From assembly GCA_036346375.1 (NCBI GenBank), contig CM070520.1, positions 17,061,791-17,125,790 of the forward strand: DNA of 64,000 nt, in the 5' to 3' direction. This DNA is from Guadua angustifolia (taxonomy: Eukaryota; Streptophyta; Magnoliopsida; Poales; Poaceae). Below, piece after piece: positions 12,701 through 23,264 of this stretch; the stretch's first letter is position 1, and each line of letters starts with the position of its first letter. Below the pieces are notes generated by a model that saw only the letters and a list, made by a program, of their open reading frames with translations, was not told the DNA's origin and did no database searches. Position numbers and translations under genes: made by a program.

Positions 12701-13156
12701 AGCAAAAAAGCTCAATTGGTGACTATAGAGCTATAGAGAGATTTAGAGCAGCCAATTCTACCAAGCCGAGACAACCTCTTTGCCGTTGATGAGCTTGAAC
12801 CGGTCGTACCCCGCCGCAGCGGCCTCCTCCTCCTGCTGCTGCCGCCGCCTGTTCCTCACGGGAGCCTTCGGCGGCTGCTGCTCCTCCCCCTGCGCCCGCG
12901 ACGGGCCCACACCATCACCCTCCTCCTCCCCCTCCTCTCCGCCATCTCCTGCAGCAGCACCGGGTTCCTCAGCCTCGGTCTCCGCCGGCGCGGGAGCCGC
13001 CTCGAGCAGCCGCTCGTCGAGGGCCCGGACCGCGCCTCCGCGGCGTGGAGAGAAGCAGCGGAGTGAGGTGGGTTTCCGTAGAGAGGAGGCCGTGGCCGAG
13101 GCGGAGGTCGATGGGAGGGGGAGGGAGGCGGCGGTGAAGAAGCAAGCTGATCTCAT
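6718..13156 (-). CDS. HflX-family GTPase, probable plastid/organelle form, 13 exons
   Basis: Coding exons (high to low): 13156-12776, 12571-12429, 11744-11628, 10327-10213, 9656-9519, 8800-8705, 8618-8505, 8217-8149, 8031-7961, 7861-7768, 7455-7330, 7232-7143, 6816-6718 (stop TGA); 550 aa, all GT-AG, all phases closing. HflX proteins are translation-factor GTPases that bind the 50S ribosomal subunit and split stalled ribosomes. The N-terminal ~100 residues ([14 protein letters not shown], Ser/Ala/Arg-rich, then an acidic low-complexity stretch) fit a plastid transit peptide. The HflX N-domain follows ([22 protein letters not shown]). Then come G1 GYTNAGKST (residue ~332), G3 DTVGF (~379), G4 NKID across the exon 10/11 junction (~445) and G5 ISA. 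An in-frame upstream ATG at 13282 would add 42 residues. I chose 13156 because the sequence after it looks like a transit peptide. Intron 3 holds a TE-like insertion. Confidence 0.95.
9045..9211. mobile_element. Small inverted-repeat element in an HflX intron
   Basis: A 10-bp perfect inverted repeat, CATAGTTACC at 9045-9054 and GGTAACTATG at 9202-9211, bounds a 167-bp segment between exons 5 and 6 of the HflX gene. No clear target duplication is visible. It may be an unclassified MITE remnant or a chance inverted repeat. Confidence 0.35.
10440..11560. mobile_element. Unclassified TE-like insertion in HflX intron 3
   Basis: The intron between HflX exons 3 and 4 is 1,300 bp and contains sequence unlike the other introns. 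It has about eleven GCAACA motifs between 10546 and 10965, then a GC-rich block and an (AG)n stretch near 11271-11290. Motif-dense, gene-free blocks of this kind are common in grass DNA transposons (Mutator or CACTA subterminal regions), but I could not find matching termini, so class and ends are uncertain. Open frames on the minus strand here (such as 11591-11202) show no recognisable domain. Confidence 0.4.
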
Positions 13157-13587
13157 GGCGCGGCGAAGAGTGAGGCTTCTGGGTTGAAGGGAGGAGACGT
13201 GCCGCTGGGAGCTCAGCTCAGGTCGGTGAGCCGGGTGAGGCCGGTGATGACGTGGACTAGCCTCGGCCGTTGGTGCACGCAAATCTTGATGCAGGCCGTT
13301 TGGATCCTCAGCGCTCTAGCTTGCCTGACCGAGGCAAGCCCAGTCTTGCCCGTGAGGGGTGCAATCAGTCCAGATAATTTCTGCCCCACCGGTCATATAT
13401 GTTCGGATCGAATTCGGATAGTTATTTCGAATAATTATCGAATTTGATATCGGTTTCGGATACTTCATTTTGGATTCGGATTTGAATTCAGGAGAACACT
13501 TTCTGTCGGATCAAGATATTTCAAAATTATTTTCAGATATATTCTGATAAATCTAATCAGATATCCAACCAGTCAGATCTTTCGGTT
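13157..13587. other. HflX 5' flank grading into hAT-like remnant
   Basis: The first ~100 bp are GC-rich 5'UTR/promoter of the HflX gene. From about 13380 the DNA becomes rich in TTCGGAT and ATATC-type words (tcggatcgaattcggat) that are typical of the subterminal regions of grass hAT elements. It may be part of an older hAT element into which the one starting at 13596 inserted. Confidence 0.4.
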
Positions 13588-13954
13588 CCCCAACTAGGGT
13601 TCACATTTTTGTTTTGGAGCCAGTTTTCGTAACCCCGTCGGTTTCGGAAAACACAAAAAACCGTTCAAAAATTGCGAAAAACCGAACGGTATGAAAATTC
13701 AAACCATTATGAAATCTAGTCGGAAGGCGAGTGAAAACCACTGGTTTTTTGAGAAACCGAGCGGTTTTTGTTGAAAATCACTAAAACCGAGCTTGGTTGG
13801 AAAAATGGGAAAATTGTAAAAAATGTTGTAAAATTTGTAAAAATCCCGTGAAGACTAAAAACAGTAAAAATGTAATAAATATATAAAAAAGGTATGTAAA
13901 AACATGAAAAAATTCTGGTATAATCTCTCCTAAATATGAAAAAAATTTGACATG

Positions 13955-14590
13955 ACATTTACTATATTTTAGATAATTGAAAGTTGCAAGTTAGGTATTT
14001 AGCAATAATATGTCAATAAATATTCTTCATTGCAATACTACTCACATATCAATCACACAAATGCAAAAATAGGTATTGAAATAACCACATAGCAATATCA
14101 TTCGCAATTTCACTACTATTCACATGCCAACACCATTTACATTATAATATTTTTCAATTGAAGTTGTGAAGTAGGCATAGGCATAGCTTTGTTATACTTC
14201 TATTGTCGTAGAAATACCATGTTCGACCTACATGAACAAAATGTCAGTAAAAATCCCACTTGCAAGGAAATCAAACATACAAATGAAACAAAATTTCGGC
14301 ATGACTTTTGCTACATTTTAGACAATATGAAGTTGTAGAATAGGCATTTAGGTTTGAGTAATAATATGTGAACAAATAACCTGTCATTTCAATACACTCA
14401 CATATCAATCCAATAAGTGCAAAAAATAGGCATTCAAATATCAATACCATTAATATTTAGATACCTTACATTTAAAGTTGTAAAGTAGGCATATTTTTGT
14501 CGTTCTTCTTACACAAATGTCATGTTGGACTTGCATGGACGCTATGTTAGTATAATATCAAGTTGCAATGAAATGAAACATGCAAATAAA
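13955..14590. repeat. Diverged ~330-bp tandem duplication in hAT 3' region
   Basis: The block beginning near GAAGTTGTGAAGTAGGCAT and the preceding segment with AATAATATGTCAATAAATA recur about 330-340 bp later in diverged form (for example ACTCACATATCAATC at about 14040 and 14396). It lies between the transposase C-terminus and the left terminus, where hAT transposases usually have subterminal binding sites. Confidence 0.55.
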
Positions 14591-15144
14591 ATATTACCTT
14601 TGGGGCTATAGGTAGTATTGTTGCGTGTACACTTGGTTGCTCGGTGGACATCAAAGCTAATCCTTATGTAGCTAGCAACTCCACTTTGTAATCGTGCTAG
14701 TTTTGCCCTGTCCATGGACTTATCATTTACCATTGTTAATACAATATGGCATAAAACTCAGGGTCGTACCACTCATTGACCCATTAGGTGGGAGGTTGTG
14801 TATGAGCATCGGGGATAGCGTAGTTATAGCTACCATATGAGCCATACCTCCCTTGCATCTCGGCGATGCCATAAGAGCTAGAGCTATCTTATGATGCGCC
14901 CTTCCCTTCCCCTTAGTAGTCATTCTTTGTGATTGAGGAGCGCCATGGTCTCTATCCTGTGTTGCATGAGTGAAGTGCGACTCCCTATAAATTCGATGAG
15001 TTGATGCTCTTTTGATTAGTGCATGGGAGGTGTGGAGGTATTGTGACCAGAGTCACCACCATTGTTATCCATCTTCGAGTTGCTATCATTAGACTCTTAG
15101 TATGGCAGCCTCCGATGATCCCCACTCTCAATGGAGTCATTACT

Positions 15145-15245
15145 CCCTACATGATGGGGCTTATCTGCGGGTTGCTTCCCCTTTCCCTTAGAGGATGCCA
15201 TTCTTTTTACTCCCTACATGATGGGGCTCATTTGCGGGGTGTCAC
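15145..15245. repeat. Short 74-bp direct repeat
   Basis: ACTCCCTACATGATGGGGCT occurs at about 15145 and again 74 bp later, followed each time by a variant of ATCTGCGGG. The region is downstream of the hAT transposase C-terminal segment and shows a local tandem duplication. Confidence 0.6.
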
Positions 15246-16984
15246 TCTGTATCCTCCTCATCAAGTAATGGGTCACCGTTAAACCTTTCTTTTTTCATCT
15301 ACTGTTGGATTGGGTTTGTATCATCGTACAGTGTTAACTCCATAAGCCGTTGGAATGGATCATCTTCATCTAAGCGCCTTCGATTTTCTACAGCTTGAAT
15401 TTGCAACCAAAGGTTGTAGTTGATGTACAACAGTTTATGTAGCTTCTTATATGACAGACAGTTATAGATTTTTGTGTGAATGAATGCAAATGTACTCTAA
15501 TTACACTTACATCCGCTAGAAGATGCGCATTGCAACACGAGACGTATGACAAACAGATAAAAGGTGGGTGTTTCTGAAAGTGCATCTAGGCATTTATGTT
15601 ATTTTGGTGATTAATGACAAACGCATATAATGACAATCTATATAATTGAGTAAATGCTTAACTTAGTGCTTAACAAATGACAAACCTCTAATATGATTAT
15701 ATTGCTATGAGACTAACATGTTATTGCCTAGTTGAGTATGAGTCTCATCTATTTAGAGTAAAATCAAGTGGGATGGTTAAGCAAAGATAAGGTATGCAAT
15801 TTTGGTATCTCTTCTATATTTGTTATTGCATTCCTTTTGTGCAAATGCATAGTGAACTCCAAGTAGCATGTTGATTATATATATGCACACTAGTTCATGT
15901 CATATTTATTTGTGCATATATATTCATTTGAGTTCATTATGTGCTTTGCTTTTAGTATGAATGTATTAACTAGAGTTAAACTTCACATTGCTATATATTG
16001 ACTTGGTGCATGCATGTCTTAGTTGTGTATCCTCTCATGCACTTCTCTTAGTGAAGTTTAATCTAGAGTTGGATCACATATTTACTCTTATTCCAAATAT
16101 TATTTGCACATGTACAATTCGTGTATATTCTATCATGTGCTTCATTTAAGTAAAGACTATGATCCTTACCATGATTTAATTGATTCATCATATCGGCAAC
16201 TATCTCTCTAGTGCATATAGATCAATTACATATTCATCATGATGCACTTAGTAGAGAACATTCTTATGTCAAGTGTTTCCATTTATATTGTGCTTCTTTA
16301 TATGAAACACTTGTGGTAATCAACTGCTCACAAATATCAATTTATTTATATCTATTGAGCTTTTGGGACTAATGTCTTTCATGAGTGGATTGGAAAGAAT
16401 TAGGTCCCGTATGTGTATGATGACCAAGGTATCTTGGAGGATGATCGTTAAGCCGAGGTCAACAAGACGACGGTGTCACCAAGAGTTGAGGACTAAGTCA
16501 AGATCGACTTGGCGTGGAGATCGTCAGAGAGGATGATCAAGTCAAGGTCGATAGGACGAGAGTCTCATGAGGTGAATCGAGTCAAGTTGGACAAGGCGAA
16601 GATGTCATCAATCATTTGGTAAAAGACATCATGCACATTGCATCCACGGAGAAGACGGCATGCGGATTGAATGTAAGACTTAGATTTCTCGTTTGAATTT
16701 GAGTCTAAGGATTGCCGTACTATTAAGAGGATCTGACGTCGAATGACTTTTAGATGTGTCAAGTGCTCAAGTGATCCATCCTTGTGAAACTTAGAGAGAG
16801 GTGTTGGTGGTGCTTGGGAAAGTGAGAATTGTAGGTCTCCTTGGATTCTTGGTGAAATCTGGATTTATCCTTTGAGATTTGGGTAGTGAGACCTTGTTAG
16901 TTGTGTAGCCCTTGTTCTTAGCTTTCAATAGAGTCCAAAATCACTGAAATCGGTCCGGAGTCAAAAGTTATGCTCGTTTTAAAT

Positions 16985-17130
16985 CGGGTCAGGAGTCCAA
17001 TCCGGAGTATCGGGGTTAAGTCCGAGTATCCGGGTTGGTACTCTCGGTTTGGTCAATCCGAGTATCCGGGTGAGTCCGAGTATCCGGGTGTCCAGAGTAT
17101 CAGGGATTAAGTCCGAGTATCCGGACTTTC
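16985..17130. repeat. CCGGA/TCCGG-type motif array 1 in family A LTR
   Basis: Repeated words such as TCCGAGTATCCGGG, spaced 15-35 bp apart, with variants AGTATCGGGG and AGTATCAGGG. Arms of the CCGGA...TCCGG kind recur with short TA-rich cores. Confidence 0.7.
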
Positions 17131-17914
17131 TTGTGATTCAAACGGCTAGTTTTTTGGAGACCTCTATTTAAAGCCCTCTCTTCCCCATTTGAAAAGTGGC
17201 CGTTATCATGCAGCTTTGAGGGGTTCTCCTCTTGTTCTTGAGCCCCCTAAACACCCCTCTACCCTTAGATCTAAGTGATCCCCTTTGTGAGAAGGGTTGG
17301 GAAGGGTTTGAGGAGTGAGGTGTTAGGTTGAGTGAGATTTGAGTTGTTTGAGCACTTGATTTCATCTCCAGGCTTGTTCTTCGTGAGCATTTGTTACTCT
17401 TGGAGGTTGAGGACTTCTAGACGGCTAGGAGGTCGCCTACGAGCCACCGGAGCTTTGTGTGGTTGGTAGTAGGAAGTTTGTGAAGGCAGGATTCCGCCTC
17501 ATGAGAAGGAATCAAAGAAGTGAAGACCGGCGAGTGCATTTGTGCAACACCGGGAGGAAGAGGGTTGAAAGAGACCCCGGCTCAAGCGTCAAAGGAGTTG
17601 AAATTGGCGAGTGCATTTGTGCAACACCGGGAGTAAGAGGGTTGAAAGAAACCCCGACTCAAGTGTGACCGAGCCGCCTCAACGGAGACGTAGGATCCCC
17701 TCAAGGATCCGAACTTCGGGTGAAAAATCATTCTCTACTTGCTTATTTTTATTCTTGCCATTTGATTTTGAATCTTGAAATTGCTCGATTTACTTTTCTA
17801 CTGTGTTTGGCTCTAGATATATACTTGTTCCAGGTTCCTGGTAGTATTTAGAATCTTTGTGTTCAAGTAGTTTGATTAAAAGTTGAAGAGATTAAAATTT
17901 TCATCTCAAGGTGC

Positions 17915-18080
17915 CCAACCTGGAGTATCCGGACATTTAACCCGGAGACTCTGGATAGGTGAAGTTTAATCCATACCGAAGGGGTTAATCCGGAGACTCC
18001 GGACAAAAACCCCGGATAGTCCGGACATACCGGAGTATCCGGAGTAAAAGCTCGGATAGTCCGGCCGATACCCTCGAGAT
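17915..18080. repeat. CCGGA/TCCGG-type motif array 2 in family A LTR
   Basis: A second cluster about 800 bp downstream of the first, with GGAGTATCCGGACA, CCGGATAGTCCGGACA and GGATAGTCCGGCCG. Many copies are perfect 13-mers of the form CCGGA-n3-TCCGG or single-base variants of it. Confidence 0.75.
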
Positions 18081-19134
18081 TGTTTTATTCATTGTGATTT
18101 AGTTTTAAATTTATTATTCGCCTATTCACCCCCCCTCTAGGTGACATCCCCTGTCCTTTCAGTTTCTGATCTGAATATATCCCACCAATGTGCTGCAAAT
18201 TAACGAATAAAATAGTAAGTACCGATGAGAGTACCAACATTTAAGATGGTGCAAGAAAAATACCAGGGGATGTTTTGCCATCTTGTTCCATCCTTGCAGC
18301 TAGAGCTGTTGAGAATAATCCAGCCTTACTTCTAAACACATCGGTGTCATGAAGAGTTTGCATGGCACTTTTAGTATCATCAGCGAGCGATTTTAAGGCA
18401 TCCTGGAGATTTGACAAGAAGTTGCTGTTCATGTCGTAAGTGTAGATAATCCGGGGGTTTAAGGCGGTAGCTGCATGAAGTGAAACGAAGCATGCCAGTA
18501 CAAATATGTAACATATGTTTAACTGCAATATACTATGTTGCAGAGAAGAATGTATTACCGGCATTCATATAAGTGTGGCGTGTTAAGCCTCCATTCAAGA
18601 AAGATATTTTAGAAAAAAAGGAGCGAAGCTGACTCGACCAGCCTACACCCACCGAACCCTTAGCCCTTGCTTCAATTAGAGCAACATACGAATCCGCAAA
18701 AGCATCCAATAGCGATTCTCTCTTCGGTCCACCACGTTCATGTACATGTCCTTTGTTACTGGAGACTTGTAGAACAAACTATCGTACTCTTGTCGCATTA
18801 TGGTGTACTTAGGATCGTCTCTCTCAATGTAGGTACCCTGTCCTGATCAGCGAATCACAAGAAGGCATACAACGATTCCACTGACTTGACAACATATCGA
18901 AGATTATCCCACCACTCCAAGCTCGAGAGACAACCATACACGTAACTCCCCTCAGTGTTATCAACAAAGCGAGAGCTTATAAATTCTTCGACAGCCATTC
19001 ATTGCATGAACTTGTCCTTGCGTTGAAAGAAACTGTCTAAGAACATATAGTTAGTGCTGAAATGAGTTGTCTTCCATTTGACTAACTTGCCTCCAATATA
19101 CTTCTTTATCATAGCATAAATCTTGGAATAGTTG

Positions 19135-20524
19135 TGAAAGGACCGGAGATTTCGCCTAGAGGGGGGTGAATAGGCAAAATAAAAAATTTTAGCGGAATTA
19201 AATTTTCTCGAGGTGATCAGCCCGGACTATCCGAGTATTAGTCCGGATATTCCGGTATATACGGATTATCCGGTATGAGCGGTGTGGATACTCCAGGCTG
19301 GGTACCTCGAGATGAGATTTCAAATCTCTTCGACTTTTAAGCAAACTACTTGAATACAAGGAATCTAAACACTACCAGATACCTAGAACAAGTATGGATC
19401 TAGAGCCAAACACAGTAGAGAAGTAGATCGAGGCTCCCAAATATCCAAGACCACACAACCTAGAGTTAGAACAAAAGGAAGAACACGAAGACAATGATTT
19501 TTACCTGAAGTTCGGATTCTTGAAGGGAATCCTACATCTCCGTTGAGGAGGCACAAAACCTGGGTCCCTCTTGACCACTATCCTCCCGGTGTTGCACAAA
19601 ACACTTGCTAGTTTTTACTCCTTGTCTCTTTCCTTTTGGAGGCGAGACTTGCCTTCACAAACTTCCGGGGCTCATCACACCAAGTATTGGTAAGCTTCCG
19701 GTGACTCCTTGCCGTCTAAGAGTCCTTCAAATTTCAAGAGTAACAAACACGTCGTGAAATCTTCTTGAAGGATGAACTTGTGCTCAAGAATGAGAAATGC
19801 ACGCTCAAAGCACTCAAATCTACTCATCTCTCTCTAAAAGTTCAAATCAATCACTAGATTTAAATGGACGAGGAGGCTAGAGCTCAAGAGAGTTTGAGAG
19901 TGAAAGCTTGAGAGCCAAATGGAAGCAATAATGGAGCTGCTCTCCTGGTAGGTGGAGATGAAGGCTTAAATAGAGAGCTCCAAAATCCAACCGTTGTGAG
20001 AGGCTGCGCAAAACCCAGAGTATCCGGTCAGATACCCTGGATAGTCCGGATTGGTATAAAACAGCTCTCACTGAAAGGGTCAACTCGGAGTGTCCAAACC
20101 AAATACCCAGATACTCCGGTATCACCTCGGATACTCTAAATACACTGTCCGGAGTATTTGAGCTGACCTACTCGGCCAGCAGGGAGATAGACAAGGGAAA
20201 TACAATGATTTAAAAACTTTCGCTATGCAGTTTTCATCCTTTGAGCACAAGAATATCCTAGAAGCGATTTCCCGTCGTATTCCTCTTAATAGTACGGCTA
20301 TCCTTAGACTCAATTAAATAGAAAAAATTACAACTTAAGTCTTAATGTCGCCTTCACAAATTTAAATATTAGTAGGGATGTCCAATCGCTTTCTCATAGT
20401 AATATATTCTCGATTTCTGCACAAATTCTCGCTTAAACAATTAGCGTTCTCTAATTGTGTCGTCATTAATCACCAGTGTCGTCATTAATCACCAAAATCC
20501 TCAAGGGGCCTAGATGCACTTTCA
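19135..20524 (-). mobile_element. Solo LTR, family A, inverted, TSD AGTTG
   Basis: On the plus strand it begins TGAAAGGACCGGAGATTTC and ends CCTAGATGCACTTTCA, the reverse complement of the family A termini. Perfect 5-bp duplications AGTTG lie at 19130-19134 and 20525-20529. At 1,390 bp it is shorter than the copy at 15575-18161. The same two motif arrays (CCGGA/TCCGG type) are present near 19215-19305 and 20010-20160. It sits in the hAT transposase coding sequence. Confidence 0.85.
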
Positions 20525-22998
20525 AGTTGTATATCCATCAAGAGATTTTTCTTACACTCTCAATGACCAAGACGTGATCAGGGAACTTTTCAATCTCCTT
20601 CAACATCAAATTAATAGTGTGGGCTACATAAGGCTGCCGCACGATGTTGTAGTGTTATCGTGTGATGAGCTTGCACACCTTATATTTGGCAGCATTATCC
20701 ATGACAATCTGCACCACATTTATCAGACCTACCTCATTGACCACTGAATATATTTCCTGCATGAACAAAAAAAAACCAAGTACGACCATTACATGATGTG
20801 TACGTTAATTAAATTGCAGAAGAGTACAAATGAAACAAAGTACCTTACCTAGGTATGAGGCATTCTGCGGTACATCGGTGGCATTGACAAACTTGTGGAA
20901 GAACATGGCGTCGTTAGAGTAAATCATGAAGTTAATTATACCCATGCGTGTCGGTTTAGTCCAAGAATCACACATGATTGTCACTCCGTACGTAGGCCAT
21001 TGCTGCATGAACTTTGCGAAGCTCTCCGTAATGTCTGCTTCATTGGTGTCTAAATATTTTTCATCTATATCTTGGCCACTCGGGAATGGCACACTCTCGC
21101 CTGCAATTGAAACATAGTACATAAATGTTAGCTATGAAATGACGTACAATTGAACGAATATTTTAAATCTTACTTGCCGTATTTTTGTGTTTCTCTCATG
21201 GCACTAACAAAGTATGGACTATTTGCTTTCTGCTCTATGATATCATCAGTGTGAAAAAATTTAACCCACGCTGAGCTAATGGCCTGCTTCACACTCTTCC
21301 CCTTCTGTATCCACTAATGGGTGTCAACCCTTGGTTGCACGGGGCCACAGGCCATACTAACGTTGTAATCCTCCACAACCGATAGTCTTTCTCGTTGCGA
21401 GGGACTCTGAAACATTTTCGACAACAAACCGCCACGATCTTCTCCAGCCCTCTAGAGGAGCCACAACCACCACCGTGCTCGTACCTCCCACCTGCCTTGC
21501 TTCTAAATTTTGCCTCACTCTGGAGGCAGCCATGGCATGCTTGAGTTAGTCCTCATCAGCATCACCCGTATACTCTGAGTATACACTTCGCCCTGGCGGG
21601 GAATCTCCAGCTGCTCCTTTTCTCAGCCTCTCCTCTCTCATATCCTTCTTATCCCTTGTCCTGTCTAGCTCATGTTGAAAGTACTCGCGAACATCCGCAG
21701 AAACTTCACTATAATGGAAGACACTCGTACTACGTCCTACCAAGTGCTACTTCAGTCAAGTCGCACTGCCTCCTTTCTTCTCTTTAAGGCAGTGCTTGCA
21801 TCGAAATCTAGCACCTAACTTCTCGCCATACTCCCACGCCACGTCAACATGGTCTGCCATCTGCTAATGGAAGATAATAAAAGTAAGCATATGTACAAAT
21901 ATCGAACCATTTGCGGGTATTGTCCATTGCTACTTGACATAATTGAACAAATATTACTACTTCCCAATTCACATACGTGAACAAATATTGCTACTTAACA
22001 TGCTTGAACAATTATTGCTAATAAATATAATTAAAAAAATAATGTTACTAAAATATGTTGGAGTAAATATTGCTACTTAACATACTCGACAAGTATTGGT
22101 AATAAAAATTGGTGAACAAACAAACAGTGGGTATTTCATCATCAACACAGTGAGCATTCAGTCATGAAGTAAATATTAGTACTTGAGGTAGTTTCAGGAT
22201 CCATGAATTCCATTAAACATACATGCATCAAGCCATCAAGGCATCAACAATGTACTGGATCCATGAATTCTATTGAACATACATGCATCAATGTATAAGC
22301 CATCCATAAAGTAAATATGGACTAATATAATGTACTGGATTCATGAGAAGTTTGTATTATATTTAGTACTACACATTACACAAATATGCATCAAGCCATC
22401 AACATTCAACAATATACTCTATTTATCTATATACTACCGAACGGTTTACTCAAAAAACTAAGAGAAAATCGAAGAAACCAAGCGAAAATCGTACCAAAAA
22501 AAGTGAAATTCGTTGAGTTGGATGAATTTTGCAGGTGTATTGGTAAGTCGCCGAAGCTGAGCGGTTTTCTTGCAAATTTGAGCAAAAACCGACGCTTTGA
22601 CAGTGGTTCAAAGGCGTGCAGTGGCTGGATTTAGGTGGCGGCGACGCGGTCGGGAGGAGCTTCAAGTGGTGAAAGTAGCTGTGCAATAATTACTCTAGTT
22701 TGCACTGTGCCCAATGGTCAGCAAGACATGCAGCATGAGTGAGCGCTCGCCAGGGGTGGGCCACAGTGGGCTAACTGGCCCACGAGCGGCTTGGCCTGTC
22801 ATTTCCTTTTTTTATTTTCTACAATTTGAAACGGCTCAAAAATGTCTTTAAATTTTGTTTTTTCAAAAAAAATTCACACCAGAGCCTAAAGAAATTAATA
22901 CTAATTTTAGAAATTTTTTGAATAAATTTTTCTAATTTTTTTAAAATTGTGAAATTGGATTTGAATCCAACCGGTGTGCCGCGGTATTGGAAACCCTG

Positions 22999-23130
22999 CC
23001 CCGACTCCCGAGCCGCGATGCCCCCGTTTAGTATTTCGCACACCGCCCTCTGCCCATCCCACCGTTGCCCTCCTACCAGTACCACTGTTCTCTGCTCCCC
23101 CCGCCCATCGGTGCCGCCCCTTGCCGATTC
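22999..23130. other. Flank between hAT right end and LINE
   Basis: Short GC-richer stretch containing the right-hand target duplication. No gene recognised. The 5' limit of the following LINE is uncertain and may lie within this piece. Confidence 0.4.
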
Positions 23131-23264
23131 CTCTTGGTGGTTGAGAAGGAAACCTTGCCTACTACTGGTGATGATGTGGTCAAGATGATGACAAGGATGA
23201 CAATGATGATGACAGTGATGACTTTGATGATGAAGACAAAAAGCAAGAAGACAAGGTTGATGGG

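Larger units (their letters stand above)
15575..18161 (+). mobile_element. Solo LTR, family A, TSD GTTTC
   Basis: Begins TGAAAGTGCATCTAGGC and ends CATCCCCTGTCCTTTCA. Flanked by perfect 5-bp duplications GTTTC (15570-15574 and 18162-18166). It is 2,587 bp with no retroelement coding domains, so it is a solo LTR (or a non-coding element). The terminus carries CCTATTCACCCCCCC, a motif shared with the other long LTRs in this window. Two clusters of GAGTATCCGG-type motifs lie at about 16985-17130 and 17915-18080. A 78-bp tandem duplication containing TTTGTGCAACACCGGGAG lies near 17520-17670. Confidence 0.85.
15388..21880 (-). pseudogene. hAT transposase pseudogene (BED, DUF659, hAT-C), broken in three pieces
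   Basis: Read on the minus strand. A BED zinc-finger segment (AWEYGEKLGARFRCKHC) lies near 21840-21770. A DUF659 domain follows at 21100-20830 (CDSWTKPTRMGIINFMIY, then VNATDVPQNASYLGKV) and 20740-20530 (QIVMDNAA, AHTINLMLKEIEKFP). A middle segment (IGGKLVKWKTTHFSTNYMFL) lies at 19130-18840. ALNPRIIYTYDM and AHWWDIFR lie at 18560-18162. The C-terminal dimerisation domain (QCASSSGC, STFAFIHTK, LSYKKLHKLLYINYNL) lies near 15560-15390. The two solo LTRs at 19135-20524 and 15575-18161 interrupt the coding order. The protein resumes in register across each target duplication, so the LTRs entered a contiguous coding sequence. In-frame stops and frameshifts make it non-functional. Confidence 0.8.
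13596..22998 (-). mobile_element. hAT transposon, split by two solo LTRs
   Basis: Ends are AGGGTTCACA on the left and a right end whose reverse complement is CAGGGTTTCC. They are flanked by 8-bp CCCCAACT (13588-13595) and CCCCGACT (22999-23006), a hAT-sized target duplication with one mismatch. Removing the two inserted LTRs (2,587 and 1,390 bp) leaves about 5.4 kb. The minus strand carries a decayed BED/DUF659/hAT-C transposase. The left 5' C is missing relative to the right end, probably by deletion. The left interior has a diverged direct duplication (13955-14275 and 14300-14590). Confidence 0.75.

Noticed and set aside
12780..13187. 135-codon plus-strand frame over HflX exon 1
   Set aside because: Shadow of the GC-rich exon on the opposite strand; Ser/Pro low complexity.
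22765..22800. CAGGGGTGGGCC as a hAT terminus
   Set aside because: The end at 22998 has better paired inverted repeats and a near-perfect 8-bp TSD with 13588-13595.
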